Shown here in pieces: positions 13,286 to 26,636 of a DNA stretch of 64,000 nt. Position numbers and translations under genes: made by a program. Each line of letters opens with the position of its first letter. Within the stretch, counting starts at the first letter, position 1. The DNA comes from Lichenostomus cassidix (taxonomy: Eukaryota; Chordata; Aves; Passeriformes; Meliphagidae): the NCBI GenBank assembly GCA_008360975.2, contig CM039183.1, positions 11,745,762-11,809,761 of the forward strand, given 5' to 3'. The notes under the pieces were generated by a model that made no database searches, had not been told where the DNA came from, and saw only the letters and a list, made by a program, of their open reading frames with translations.

Positions 13286-13541
13286 GAATCACAGAATTGT
13301 AGAACAGTTTGAGGTAGACTGGACCTTTTAAATGCCATCAGTCCAACTGCTTGGCAATAAGAAGGACATCTCCAACCTATCTAGGTTGCTCAGAGCCCTG
13401 CCCAACATGACCATGAATGTTTCCAGAGATGGGGCATCTCTGGGCATTTACACTTCATTGGTGTTCCAGAGTTTCACTGCCATCGTTGTATGAACATTTC
13501 TTATATCTATTCTAATTCTATCCTCTTAGTTTGAAACCACA
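13286..13541 (-). mobile_element. CR1 LINE fragment, 3' end
   Basis: The reverse complement of the CR1 tail is readable over about 255 bases: gaatcacagaattgtagaac, then a ggtagactggacc block, ggttgctcagagccctgccc, a ccagagatggggcatctctg block, and a final cctcttagtttgaaaccac. It is diverged but collinear with CR1. Confidence 0.9.
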
Positions 13542-16420
13542 GTGATATAAAAAACATTCAGATTATATAAGAAACAGAATAAGGAGGCATTTAATGTTTC
13601 TCAAGTGAGAAGTCTCCAGGGAAATGAGGACCAAAGTACTTGAAAATATGTGCTGAAGTGTTTGTAGCCAGAGAAAAGCATAAATCAAGGCATTCCCCAT
13701 TTTGGAAGTGCAGTGAGGGCAAATTTCCAATACTTTAATGAAGAGGAGTCTATTAGCCATGGCTTATGCTACCAAGGGCAGTGAGTTTTTCTACAGTGGT
13801 GTGAGATGGATAACTTTGCTACCTATGCCTGAACTGATATTGAACTTAGTTGCAGCACTCAGATATCCTTTTCCTGACAGAGCTCTGCTTCATCCAGGAA
13901 GGGCCTTGTGTCTGTGTTGCTTTGGGCTTCCTTTTTCATTCCTAGCTGCTAACAGGTCCCAGGTGATACTCTGGGGATAACTGAGCAGCTCATGGTGCAG
14001 CTCATGCCCAGGAGCTACAAGAGATGATAAATTAAGATGTGCTGTGAAAACCCCACCTGGCTCAATGCTGTGTTTCACTTGTCACATTTAGAGGTGTGAG
14101 GATTTCTGTGTGAAAAAATAGCTGCTGATTTAGAGGTATTAATGGTATTAAGAGTCTGGTTAATTAAGAAGGCTGTCAGGTGGTAGTGACTGGAAGATTT
14201 CCTTTTTTGACTCTTTTTTCTCTTTTTGTCTCTTGGCAAAAGTGCTTGCTCAGTGTAGAAAAACACCATTTCTGTGGCATATACTGCAGTGAATGAAGTC
14301 AAAATTTTGTTTGAAAGTGTGATTTGCTGTGTTTCTGTCTGTGTGGAAAATGAAATTTTGATTGTTTGAAAGCAAACTCTGGTTAGAAAGCAGCAAAGAA
14401 ATGCCTTTCAGCTGAATATCAGGAAAGATGCTAAATGAAACCTGTGCTGGTCTCTTTAAGACATAAAAGTAAATGAAAGCATAAATCTGACCCCATTATG
14501 GACCTATAATAAATCTGGCAATAAATCAGAGGCAGCTGATAATGTGAGGGTAATGCCTGTTTGCAATACAATCAGCACATGATAATAAAAGATAAGTGTC
14601 CTTTTACAAAGCAATGATGAAGCAGTTCTGGATGCCTTGAAGATCACCTTGTAAAACTGCTGGGTGAAAGGAAAAGGTGCCTGTGTTGGATCCAAAGGAA
14701 GTGTCAGTCACACTGGAATGTGCAAGAAGCTGGACTGCCTTGGCTTGGCCAGCAAGGCTGATGTGAGGAATGTGGAGTCTGACCTCCCCAGCTTGCAGTC
14801 CTGAATCTGTCTTTGAGGTGAAGAATCCTTCCAGGCACGAAGGACAATAGCTCTCTTGCAATGCTGCCAGATGGATGCTGTGCCCGAAAAACTGCTCTGA
14901 AACCCTCATAAAGCATGTAGGAAACATAAACAGCAGTTGTGAGTGTGATAAGATGAAGTAAAAGCAGTAACTAACAGCCAAGGTTAACAACCAAAAACTT
15001 CCTGTCACTCTATAAACCTTGGTCTGGGCAGTGGAGCAATGAGCAGGGCTGCATAATTATAGCCAAAGTGTTCTCTGCACACTCAGTGCAGCAGAGTCAG
15101 ATGAATACTGCTGAGCTTGGGAAGCTGCTAATTAGTTTCATTTCTGTAAATTTCCATCCCATAAGCTGTATCCTCAGCTGGTATTCCCACTTCCTTAGCT
15201 CAGATGTAGTGTATGCAGCAGAGTTCTGAGGACTTGCATCCAAGACATTGTCTGCTGCCAAAATGGGAGTAGGACTCCATCATTTGTAGCTCTTGAAGCT
15301 GGATCAGCTCATTATGGGTCTGTATCATTGCCCTGCATAATAATTCAAGCCTTGAAACTTTACCCAGTGATTTCTCTCTCTGGCCCCCAGCTCCTGATTT
15401 AGTTGGATGAATCCTTTATCCAGCTGGCTGTGGACTTGAAGTGTTGGTGATTCTGCTGTGTCCTGAGGGAAGTTCCTGTGTGATTGATTTGCATGCCCTG
15501 TAGATATGTTCAGCTTTCAGTATTGAACTGTATTTTGCTCTTTTTTTTTTTTAATATGGAAGAATTCACACCTCTCATTAACTTTGATAACCTACATTGA
15601 TATAATTTAACACAGGCAAGAGCTATGGAATAAATTTTTCTTTATAAGGCATCTGTTCCAGAACTCTGAAGGACTTTTTTGCTCTTTCCAAAATGCTTCT
15701 TCATTCTCTAACCTCCATAGATGTTTCAACCATAGATGGCAACAAAAGCAGTGCTTTGCTCCTTTTTGGTGTTCCCCATACCAGGTCTACAAAAGGATTT
15801 TTGGTCATTATTTATTTTTCAAATTTGAATTAATTTCTTCTCTTCTGTAGTCAAAAATTCAGCTGAGGGTGGCCAAAATTTTTGCTGAGTTCTGTGAATC
15901 AGAAATATTCTTTGGGAGCTCTTTGCTCTTCTCTACCTACTTTTTCCTTTTGTCATGGTTTGAAAGACACTTTCTATTAGACATCTGGGTCATTGTTTTC
16001 CCTGTCCTGATCCATTCATTTTGCTATCTGTCTCTGAGGCAGGCTGGCATGTTACCAACGAGGCCAAATCTCTCATTAACAGCTTTGACAACACAGGATA
16101 ATGGCCTTGGGTTCTTCTGGAGCAGATGGAGACTGAATTGCTGTGTGTGATCCCAGTGCTAGCTGTTCATTCCTTCATGCTCTGGGACCCCACTCAGTGG
16201 AGGACAGCACCTAAAAGGGATGCTCTGATCAGATAAAGGTCTTACATGTGGATTCCCATTCAGAGATTGTTGTGCCTGATCACCAGGAGTGTTTGCCCTT
16301 GTGCTGAGGGCTGATGGTGAGCAAGAAGATGCAGGGCTGGAGAGCATCTCCAGTGCCATGGTATCTGCTCCATGCTGAGCTCCATCCTGTGTTCTTTCTG
16401 GAAGGCTGATCCAGAACAGC
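13542..16420. other. Intergenic sequence without a recognised gene
   Basis: AT-rich, with a T run at about 15540-15552. A tgtcatggtttgaaagacac at about 15952 resembles the start of some avian LTRs, but the following sequence does not continue the match. Confidence 0.5.
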
Positions 16421-16495
16421 CTGATATTAAAATGATTCAAAAACCCTGATATTAAAATTATTCAAAACCCCTGATATTACAATGATTCAAAAACT
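16421..16495. repeat. Three tandem copies of a 25-base unit
   Basis: Units start at 16421, 16446 and 16471, each beginning ctgatatta and continuing through attcaaaa to a cc-rich end. Units 1 and 3 share the aatgattcaa block, and unit 2 has aattattcaa. This is a small minisatellite directly 5' of a CR1 tail. Confidence 0.9.
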
Positions 16496-16679
16496 CTCAT
16501 GGGGAGAGCTCATGTTTCGTTTACAGCTCTGATCAGACAAACTGTTTCTTCCAGTTCCCTCTTGTAAATAATAGGAGTAGAACCTGTCTTCTCCTTACTG
16601 ATGTACTGAGAGGGTTGGAAAAGGCTTTAGAAAACACAGACTGTAGTGCATGAGGAGTTGACAAGCATCCCTTGATCTG

Positions 16680-16756
16680 ATTAGACATGTTTTGAGCAGA
16701 TGGATGTGCTAACTGACCTCTGGAGGTCCACTCCAACGTAAATTGTTCCAAAATTC
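16680..16756 (+). mobile_element. CR1 LINE 3' tail fragment
   Basis: The plus strand carries tgagcagatggatgtgctaa, then ctgacctctggaggtccact, then ccaacgtaaattgttccaaa. This is the standard end of CR1 (a tggatgacctctggaggtcc...ccaacctaaattattc-type block). The 5' limit is unclear, and sequence back to about 16500 may belong to it. Confidence 0.8.
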
Positions 16757-19700
16757 AATGAAAATGACTCATCCGAGGCTGTGCTGCTATTTTAACATGC
16801 TTGTATGTTTTCATCCTGAGACTGGCACTTGTATTCGCTGGATTCACTTAAGCAACTAGCTTGACATTTTTAAAAAATTTCAAATTTTTTTTGCCCAAGT
16901 GCCAAAACAAACCAGTAAAGATCAATTTAACAAACAGGTAAGACATGTAATGGGGCTCTGTTACCAACTGATAAAATGACCTTGGTTGTCCATGCACTGG
17001 GGCCTGACTTTCTGCTTGTTGGGATGGACAGTAATTGAGCTGAGCTCAAGAAAAGAAATCAGCTTACATAGTTTCCATACATGAAAGCTTGCATTTCTAA
17101 TATTTCTTCCCTTTTTTTTGAGTCCTCCACGTCAAAATTTCATATTTCTTTTTCCCAAAGGAAATTAGGTGTTTACCTAGAAGAACAGAAAATTGTTATC
17201 TTGGAGTCAGTGGACTTCAAAACATGGGACTTTAGGAAAACCCCCAAACCCTGGGAAATACAGATTTTGTCATGAGGTGGTACTCCTGTTTGTGGAGAGT
17301 AATTTATGCCATTTTTAAATGGCATTTTGACTCTGTTTTGCTTTGGTGGTGAAATTCAAATTCATCTGATCTAATCCTGTTTTTTAATAGGGAGATACCA
17401 GTTTTGAAGGATTTAATCTTCAGTTCCTGTGCACTAATGCAGTGTGTTGGCTGGGGATGGAGTGTTACAAGGGGGATGCATCCTGCATGTGCAAATTTCC
17501 TACTTTGAACTGTTACACATTTTTCTGGAGAGCTTATTCAGAAGTCTGTGGGTCAATAATTTAAATGTGGATGAAGCTATCTCCTTCTGGCATGTCTGAT
17601 CTCCCCTCCTCTGCCTTCCATTTTTTTTAGCAGTCAGTGCCTACTACAAATTAGATTCCCCAATGAATATTTGCTTTAGCTTCACTCAGAAAACTTGCTG
17701 TTTAAAGAAAGAAACTGTAAATAACTCTCCAGCTCGGGCACCCTGGCCAAGTGCCTCACAGCATTTTTCTCCTAGAATTTAATTTGTCCTGTGATTTAAG
17801 GTGCAGCATTCCCACTGAGCTGAGAAGTCTCTGTGCTTCCTCTCATCACTGTCTTCACCATGGTCAAATGAGCACTTATGGTGTGCAATGAGACTTCTCC
17901 ACGTTATTAATAACAATTCTGACCTATGGGGATCTGGCTTTTTCCTGGCAGGGGAAATCTGTCTGCTATGGCTTTGGAGCAATCCAGCTCTTTGTGCTTG
18001 CAGGTGAGCATCAGTCAGTTTTATGCACTCCAGAGCTCTGCACAGCCCCTGCCTCCTCAGCCAGCTAGGAACACAAAACGCACAAATATATTTTCTCAAT
18101 CTGGAGCCTTCAGGAGGTGTTAGTGGGCCATTGCAGGGAAAACTCTGCAGTGCAGCTGCTTTGAGTTGTACCTGATGTTCAGAGGGATAAAAACACTTCA
18201 TTAGCATTCTGCTTTCTTTAGTTTCTATGAGAATCCTGTAAACCAGTTTCAAACTGAAGCTTCAGGCTGACTCACAGGCCAGTAGACTGACAAACACTCA
18301 GGGAAGCCTTGAGGGGTCTTTTCATGACCCCAGCTCAGTCTCTACAGCTAAAGTGTGCATTTTTTGATATGTGCATTTTTTCATGTTTCATTAATGCAAT
18401 CTACTTGAAAGATAAGAGTACAATAAAAAGCTGTTGGAATTCAGAGGTGTTTATCATTTTTTTCAGGTTTGGTTTGGTTTTTTTTGAAAGCTGAAAAAAT
18501 GATCCCAGCCTGCATGAGAGGCTACTGTTGTTGCCTTTTAAGTAGACCAAACATTTTATGTATTTAAACTGAGAATGAAATCATTAAAATAGGAAGAGAC
18601 CTGGGTTACAGTGATAATTATGTTCAGAATTTTTACTGTAAACACTGTGATGAATTTTTAATCAGCATTTTGAAAGCGGAGAACAACATCTGGTTTCAGT
18701 GTTGTGAGCAGTACATTTCAGGTTTCTGAGGGAAGATCTGTGCCATGTGTTTCAGAACTGCAAGGGGTTGGCTGTAGGGCAGCTCTTTGTTCTCATGACA
18801 AGTGTGGGAAAAAGAAAAATAAGCTTTCAGCCCAGGGATGCTTCAGGTTAAAAGCATGCAGGTTCAGCTTGTGAAATCCCACTATTCAGCTGCCATTTCA
18901 ACCCTGCTAGCTGCAGGGAAAACATCCTGGACAGCTTTTCCCCACCATGTGATTTAGGATTCATTTTCTGGCAGCTCCCAGCCACCTGATGAACAGCCCT
19001 GTTACCTTCCCAGTCCTGATGAAAACCCAGTTGCATGCCAGTCTGTGGACTGGTGTAAGACCTTTAGGGTCCTTCCTAATGTTTTTTAATAAAATTTCTT
19101 CATCTCCCACTGAACTGAGAGATATTTCCTACACATGCCCCTGGCATGGCATGATGAGCTTTTGTTCACCAGAAATGCCTGTAATGAAGAGGTGATGGCT
19201 GACACTGACTGTGGGGCAGGGAACATGTTTGTTTCTGTACATCCCACTGCAATTTAGCCTTCTTGGTGTCTGCTGGCAAACACAGCCCACAGAAAGTAAT
19301 ATTGCCTAAAGTATGGGTGCTGGAGAGGGAAATGAGACAAAAGGATGGATAGGAGACAGCTTGATGATAAACAGGCAGCTGATGAGAAAAGGCCAAACAA
19401 GTAATTTCCCTTGGCCCTGGTTGAGATGTTAAAAGAGCTGACATGAACTGGACATGGGACTCTCAGTGCTAAATTCCTGCTGCTCTTTCCCCATTTCTCT
19501 TGCTCAGCTCCATGACAAGAAGGTTAATTCTCAAATATTTGAAGAAGAAGCTGCTTTGCCTGTTTTTCCTTTCCTGTGCACTGTTTTTTCCAGCCTTTTT
19601 TGGGCTGCTCCAAGTAATTTTGGGAGTTGGGGGCAGCTGGCAGCAGTAGTTGCTGGTGCTGCTGGAGAGCTCATTCAGCTTTGTTTGCATTTGTTGATGA

Positions 19701-19920
19701 AAGAAGAACTGCAGTGTTATTGCCATGAAGACCTGCAGGTTCTTGGGGGACCAGCTAGTCAGGAGGAATGGTATGGATCCCAGGACTGTATGAGATGAGC
19801 TTGTCTTGCATCCTCCAAAAAAATCCTGCCTGCATTTTTATCATGGAGATGCAGCTCTCTTTGCTATTTCCCTTCTCTTTCCTTACTGTATTTCTTCTTT
19901 TTCCTCCTCCCTTTTTCCTT
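16757..19920. other. Intergenic sequence without a recognised gene
   Basis: No convincing exon or repeat. Several short chance frames only. Confidence 0.55.
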
Positions 19921-20170
19921 AAAAAAACCCTAAAACCACAAAAGCAAAGAAACAACAAAATCTTCAAGTGAGGTCACCCAAAAAACGAACAAAAAACGAA
20001 CAAAAAACAAACAAAAAAGCACCAAAAATCCAAAAACCCAAACCCAAACCAAAACCAAAAAAACCCAAAAAGAACCAACCAAACAAAAAAGCACGAAAAA
20101 CCCAAACCAAAACCAAAAACAAAAAAACCCCAAACCAACCAACCAACCAACCAAAAAACCCAAAAAACCC
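19921..20170. repeat. A/C-only low-complexity tract (GT-rich on the minus strand)
   Basis: From 19979 onward the plus strand is built from caaaa, aaacc and aacc units with very few other bases. From 20031 to 20170 there is no T and only a handful of G. It includes (CCAA)n at about 20134-20152. Long basic or aromatic open frames across it are artefacts of composition. Confidence 0.9.
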
Positions 20171-23043
20171 TGCCATTTTTGGTTGGTTGAGTCCCTGAAT
20201 TGCCCAGGTGGGATTGCACTGCTGTCTTTTAATGTTCTCAAAAGGGGCTGATGCTATTTTTCAGACATGTACTGCCCACCTTGCAGTTGGCAGCAGACAA
20301 TTGACATGCAAATGTCTCATTTGGGAAAAATTGCAAATTGCAGTGGTTAGGAGGCTGTAAATTAGAAGTAGCAGAGCCCATTATTCCCAGGCCTATTTGC
20401 TTGTCAGAGTGCACTGCTAAGGCTTGAATAAGATTCTCAAATAAGATTTTCAATCCCCCCTGCCTGCAGCAAGGAGCTGTGTGTGAGAAGCTGGGTCTGG
20501 TCTGGATAGTTTATATGGCATTTTCCCTCTCTTTCTTTGACATTTCTATGCTTTCTTGACCTCCAGATGCCATAAGACTGTATTTTATCCCAGGACTGCT
20601 CTCCTCATCACAGCATGGAAAGTCAGCCTCATGCAGTCAGTTGGTAGACAAGGATTTTTGTCTCTCTGCCAATCTTTGTTCTGTGAGGCCACTTTCAGTC
20701 CTGTGGTCATTGCAACTCCCATTTTGGGGTACAGTCCCTGTTCTAGGAATTTCTCCTTGCTAGACACATAACTATGTATATTCAAGCCAATTCTGACTCC
20801 CCCACCTCCAGTGACCCAGATGTCTTGGTATCACAGCCTCACCTTATCAGTCTGGGCTGAGCTGCTGGTATTTGCTTCTCTTGCCAATTTTATCTTCATC
20901 AACTCCCAGAGCATGGCTGAAAGCAGCAAAGAATCCTGGGCATAGTCCTGCTTCTCATGCCACCTCACCAGGGCTGTGCTTGTTTCCCCTGACTGCTTTC
21001 TTCTTGATATTTGTCAGGTAGGCAGTTCTTAATCTGTTTAGCTCATGCTTTATTGATGCTACATAGTACAACATTTTAAACCCAAATATCATTTCATACT
21101 AAGTCAAAAGCGCTCTGATGATCTAAGCCTATTACATCTGGACAGTTCCCTTTATCAACAAAATTTGTAATCTCATCACAGAGTGAAATCAGGTTTGTTT
21201 GACAAGGCCTATTTTCCATGAAAACCGATTGATTTGCCTTGTATTCCCTTTAATTCCTCAGAGAATAGATCCTGCATGGAGATTTCTACAGCGTTGCCCT
21301 GGATTGATGTTATTTATCCCTTTCACTCTGCTTGTGGTTTTACACTTTCTGTTGCTAACCTCTATTGTACTATGCTGTGCTGGGCTCTGCTGCTGTGGGA
21401 GGACAGAAGCAGGAATTTTTCAGCAACCAGAGACCCCAGCTGTGCCTCAGAGCTATGGGAACTAGAGCTATGGGATCCCAGAGCCAAGGGATGCCATGGG
21501 AAGCAGTCTGAAGGGCAAAGTTGCTTAGGTAAAGGTGATGAGTCTCGAGGGGCAGCGTCCTCCAGGTGGGAGAATGAGCCATCCTGATGTTGATAACCCC
21601 ACAGGACACCTCCAGCCAAGACACTAGGAATCAGGAAACACTCCAGGAAGTGCTCCTTCTCTTCATCCTTTAATGAGGGACAGTTTAGAGCTGTCCTTAG
21701 TCTCCTGGACTGGGTGAACCAGAAAAAACCAGATGAAGGTGATCACTTTGATGAGAATCAAGGCATGAAATACAACTTTATACCCTGTGACATTTCAGGG
21801 CTTTTTCCCAAAAAGAAGTCTGTTTTTACCCAATTTAATTAATGGAATGGTCTTGTGTGTTATAACCCTTTCTCATTGCTGTTGGGCTACCAGAATTTCC
21901 AGATAAACAGCCTAGGGAGGGAGAAAGCTGCAGAGCAGAGGAGACAAAATGCTTTTGCTGTTCATGTGTGGCTTGATTAGGTAGGCTTGGCCAGACTGGA
22001 ATGCTGAGGTCCAGCCAAGTTACAGAGGTGGGAACACGTTAAATGGAGAGGCTCTGCCTGCTACAGGTGCTCCAAAGTCAAAGGAAGGTTGGAGAACATG
22101 AGGGCATTAACAGTATATTTTATTGTGGGGTTTTTTTATAGTGTAATGGGTTTGACTGGAAATTTTCATGGCACTTTTGCTTACGTGTTGCACAGGAGTA
22201 GCAAAGCAGAGGAGGAAAATGATGAAAGGTTCCACAGCACTGTCTGGGTGGCTCTGGAGACTGTGTTTTCCAGGTTTCTGAGACTGCAGAGTGGAACCTC
22301 AGCATGTCTGAGTGTCAAAGGGGATCATTACCAATGTCTGGAACTGTCTGCAAGAGGGTTTGGAGCCCAACTAAGCACCTCATCCAGGTCAGCTCTTGAA
22401 GGACTTCTTATGTCATGCAGTGCTAAAAAAACCTGCTGGGAAGGGAACTGCAACAGTAAATCCCCACAGCAATCAGAGAGGTGGTTGTTCTTCATCACAG
22501 GAATTGTGACAGAGGTGTAATTGTGTGTGGTGTGAGAAGAAATAGATAAGGATGAAAAAACTTCTCTTTTTTAAAATTTAAACGGTCTGTAGAAGGTGAC
22601 TTGACCATTCCTTTGTCATTCTCTGCTTCTTTTATTTGGCATCTGCTGTCTATTCATCTTCACGTCAAGCTTTATCCTCAATAACTTCATTTCCCTGTGT
22701 CTTTTTCATTTTTTTTACCTCTATGAAGCAAAGTCTGACAGAATCAAGATAAAACCAATCCTCCTTGCCTCAGGAACTTTTGCAGCCACACATTTTGGAA
22801 AACACAAGTCCTTAATACTACTTTAGTATTTAAACATAAAATTAAGAACTTACCAAGAGAGTCCAATTTATAGTTTGAAATTAAGTTAAAAAATAAAAAG
22901 CAACTTTTTGGCTAGTTTTTCAGCTGCTCCATCAGAGTCATGTACTAATTAGCAGGAGCTATATAATTCTATTTCTCTATAAGACCCTATAATTCTGTTA
23001 GCTGGTGTTTTAAATTATATTTATTGTTTCATTTGCTAAAAAT

Positions 23044-23077
23044 GCATACATATATACATACATACATACACACACAA
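23044..23077. repeat. (CATA)n/(CA)n microsatellite
   Basis: Short run of CATA/TATA tetranucleotides ending in CACACA. Confidence 0.9.
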
Positions 23078-25450
23078 AAAGTGTGACTATTTCAAGAAAT
23101 TAAGTTAATTTCTCTGTAACCTCATATTCCAACAAAACTTCTGTATCCTAGGAGATAAGAAGATTGACTCCTGTGACTAGATTTTTACAAAACAATGTTG
23201 GGATGAGTAGCCACTGTCTTAACAAGTGAAAACTGTCAGCACAATTGAATGGAAATTATTGTTTCAAAGTCATCTGGAAGTGTGGGATGTTTTAGCTTTG
23301 GAATTTGGAGCATAAAAGGATGCTCAGAAGCTCCCTGCTGTTTTCCACACAGAACTGATGGCTGCAGAGATCCAAACCCACAGACAAATGGATGTTTCTT
23401 GTTTCTACCAGACTGGCACGTGTTGCTCACACAAATCAGCTTCTCCTCCTCTCTGTCACAGGAGGGAAGACTAAGCCAGCAGAGCCTGCTTGTCCTCCAC
23501 CCAGGGGTCAATGAGAGCTGGTGGCAATGGATCCTTTTCTGCTCTGCTGTGGCTGATTGGCTCATGGAACTCAAGGGCTGCAGGAGAAACCTAAGCCATG
23601 AGCTCTCTGGATGAGCAGGACAGACACTGCTCAGTGGTAAATGCCTTTCCAGCTAAGTGGAAACTGCTCTTGGAATATTCTTTTTTCACAATAGTGACCA
23701 CTTTTTTTTTTTTTCCCCGAAGGACACTAAAACTTTATTTTAAAAAACCCCAAAAAGTGAAAACCAAAGGACAAAAAGTATCATGGTTAAAACTTTTTCT
23801 CACCAGGCACTTGTGTCCTGGTTTGGCTATCCAAGCTCTGCACTGGGGTATTCAAATCTTTCTTATGCTGGTGGCATTCAAAGCTTTTTTGTTGATGCAA
23901 GCCACATCAGCAACAGCAGAGAAAATCAAAGGAACAAAGCAAGCAAGAAAAAAATGAGTTCTGAAGAAAGGAGTGAGGTATAGAGTGAGGTATAGAAAGA
24001 GGCAGGAGACGGTGGTGTTTCAGTTTCTGCCTGTAGCTGAGCATTTGAAATTCATAAGCACTCAGCTGACATTCTACAAACAGAAGTACATTTCCTTTCA
24101 CTCAATTTTTGAATTCTCCAGAGGTAACAAGTGTTGCAAACAGATAGTTCTTGGGTTTAGCTCTATTGTATGTGGTGAATGCATACAGCACACCCACGAT
24201 TGTGCAGGAAAATTGAAGTCAAAGCAGGATCTAGTTACACATTCAAGATATATCTTGGGCTCTCTCCAGTATAATTCATTACCTGGTATTGTTCCACAGC
24301 TGCATTCATCAATAGACAGTGCACAATAACAGCAAATTGGCATCCATATGGTTATGCAGAGTTGGTAAGTCCCTCAGCATTTGCTGCAAGTCCTTTGGAA
24401 AGGATGAGTTTCACCATTTCTCAGCAGAATGGGTGCAGATGGGGGCAGAGCGTGGCAAAGACTGTTCCACTCCCAGGAGAAGCTGTAAATATGCTTTAGT
24501 TGTTGCTTTGTCCAAAAATCTGTGGTTAGAGAGGGAGTCCCTGACCTTTGCCATTCACCTGGGGGTGATGGCTGCTGGGCCAGCTTGCCCCACTCCTGGG
24601 TTACAGTGGGAAAGAACACCTAAACCTTGAGACAACTCAAGTCTGGGACCTCAAAGAAAAAGGATGGCCAGAGGACATTTAGAGCTTGTAAAGAACAGTG
24701 CCTGCCTGGAGTTTGATAATCAAAACCTTTTGCAAAAAGGTATCATCTGTAGGAACACCAAAACAGTGAGCTCGTGAATCACATGTGAGGAACTCTGGGA
24801 GAAAACTCCCCGTGTCCAGTTTGGTTGGAATGATTTGTGGGGTGGCTGTTTTCAGGTGTTTCAGAGGTGATGTGTGGCCACAGCTCCACTTTCACTGCAT
24901 GGCAGAGGCTCATGTAGGGTAAATTCTGCTGGACTGGTGATAGGGGTGAGACAGACAAGCTGTTGGATGCACATCTGGCTTTTCCCAAGTCAAGAGCGGC
25001 AGGAGGAACCTGTAAGCCAAGAGAGCCTGGGAGCACCTGCTCTGAGGTTCTGAAGGGTGTTTTGCCAGGAGAAACACCTCCTTACATTCCTCTCACCCCT
25101 GACCCAGCAGCCAGGCCCACATCTGCCCCAGATATCACTGGGTGGGCAGGCAGCCTTGTGCCAGACATCTGTGCAAGGCTGGGAAGTGGAAGTAAGTCCT
25201 CCACCTAATCCTGCCCAGAATTACCCTCATGGAGAGAGCTGTAGAGCTGAAAATAGTCTTCAGTCAGAGCTTTTCTTGTTAGAAATCTTCCAGAAAGAAT
25301 TCTTCTTACATAGCTGGGAACTGTGAGTCCCATTCATTCAACTGTGAGCCCCTCTACCTGATTTTGGAGAATTCCCCATTCTCCACAGGCTGGAGAAAGA
25401 GCTTTTTTCCTCCTCCAAGACTGGCAGATCATACAGCTGGAAGGAGAAAA

Positions 25451-25620
25451 TTGGTTGATATTAATATGTGAACATTTTAATTTATGCATCTGATTGATAT
25501 TATTCCGTAATTAAATTATATTCCCATGGTGCGTATAACATGAGGGTTGTAGTAATACAAATAATTAGTAATTAACTCTAATCAGATCAGTTAGCAAATG
25601 CCAGATTCCAGATGAATAAG
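25451..25620. promoter_or_regulatory. AT-rich stretch dense in homeodomain-type sites (candidate conserved non-coding element)
   Basis: Within about 170 bases there are several TAATTA/ATTAAT/TAATTAG motifs, an octamer-like tttatgcat, and few simple repeats. This is the texture of developmental enhancers, but AT-rich DNA produces such motifs by chance and conservation cannot be judged here. Confidence 0.2.
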
Positions 25621-26636
25621 CTGACCAGCAGCGTGGTGAGGAAAGCCAAGAAAGAAGGAAGAAAAGATCATTTGTGTTGATAGACAAGGGAGGAAGTGGA
25701 AATAAGAGGAAATCTATTTTCAAGAGAACTGCCCTGCCAAAGGAAACAAGAATGCAACCTTAAAAGATGCTCTGGGCCATGGCCATCAGCCTGCAGCTCA
25801 CTTTGACTTCTCACACCCTGCCTCTTACTATGCTTTGGTGATGGACTTCATGAAGGGCCAGTCCAACAGCAGACACAGAGTACCTTCAGCCAGTGGAATG
25901 TTCCTCAGCTCCCTCCCAGCTGACAGTTCCTTGAAGATGACAAGTGATGATGGTGTGTCAGTGTCTCCCTCAAAAGGCCAGTGGCACCTTGCCTTGGGAA
26001 TTTAGGAATGGGTTCCTGGTGAGTTGCTCCCACAGATCTCCAGGCAACTGCAAGGGGGATTAGGACAACTAACACAGGGCCATGGAGAATTTCTCTACAG
26101 AAAAATGCAATGTAAAAATCTGTGAGTGGAACTTCCTATCTGAGAGATAATACTGCAATCTGAACAGTTCCTCCTGGCTCAAAACAGAAAAATATTGTAC
26201 TTTGCCTGTTCTCTCAGGAAATAAACAAACAAAATGTTTGTCACAGTTTCAGTTTGGATCTGTCAAACAAAGTCAGTTAGAAAACCCAAGATGTGCTCTT
26301 GCCAGCCAAACTGCACTTCAGTATTGAATATTTCACAGACAAAGAATTTGGAAAGAAAGTACCTGGTGTTGCATCTCAAAAAGGTCAGTGTGAAATACTC
26401 TGTGATCATGAAAGGGTTTTGCTTCTTATTTTCCAAATTATAAAGCATCCTTGAAACAAACCTTTTCCTGCAGCCAAACTTCTCTGTGTTTAAATGTTAT
26501 TTTGTGATGAAAAATGTTCTTAGCAAACACAAAACAACTGCTGCTGTGTGCCAAGTGTTTGCCTAAAGGTTCCTTTCTTTGGGGGCATCAGGAAAAGAGA
26601 GGTGTCAATTGAGAGACTAACAAAAGAGAGGTAAAT

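Larger units (their letters stand above)
20171..26636. other. Intergenic sequence without a recognised gene
   Basis: Contains a CATA microsatellite at 23044-23077, a T run at about 23699-23715 and the AT-rich candidate element at 25451-25620. The open frame at 22089-22520 (143 codons) begins with a hydrophobic stretch but shows no known domain. Confidence 0.5.

Noticed and set aside
15950..15975. tgtcatggtttga, another LTR-start-like sequence
   Set aside because: Too short, with no matching downstream LTR blocks.
19930..20241. Lys/Pro-rich and Phe/Trp-rich open frames that could look like a repeat protein
   Set aside because: Compositional artefact of the A/C-only tract.
23815..23835. tgtcctggtttggc, resembling the start of a common avian LTR
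   Set aside because: The following sequence does not continue the LTR match.
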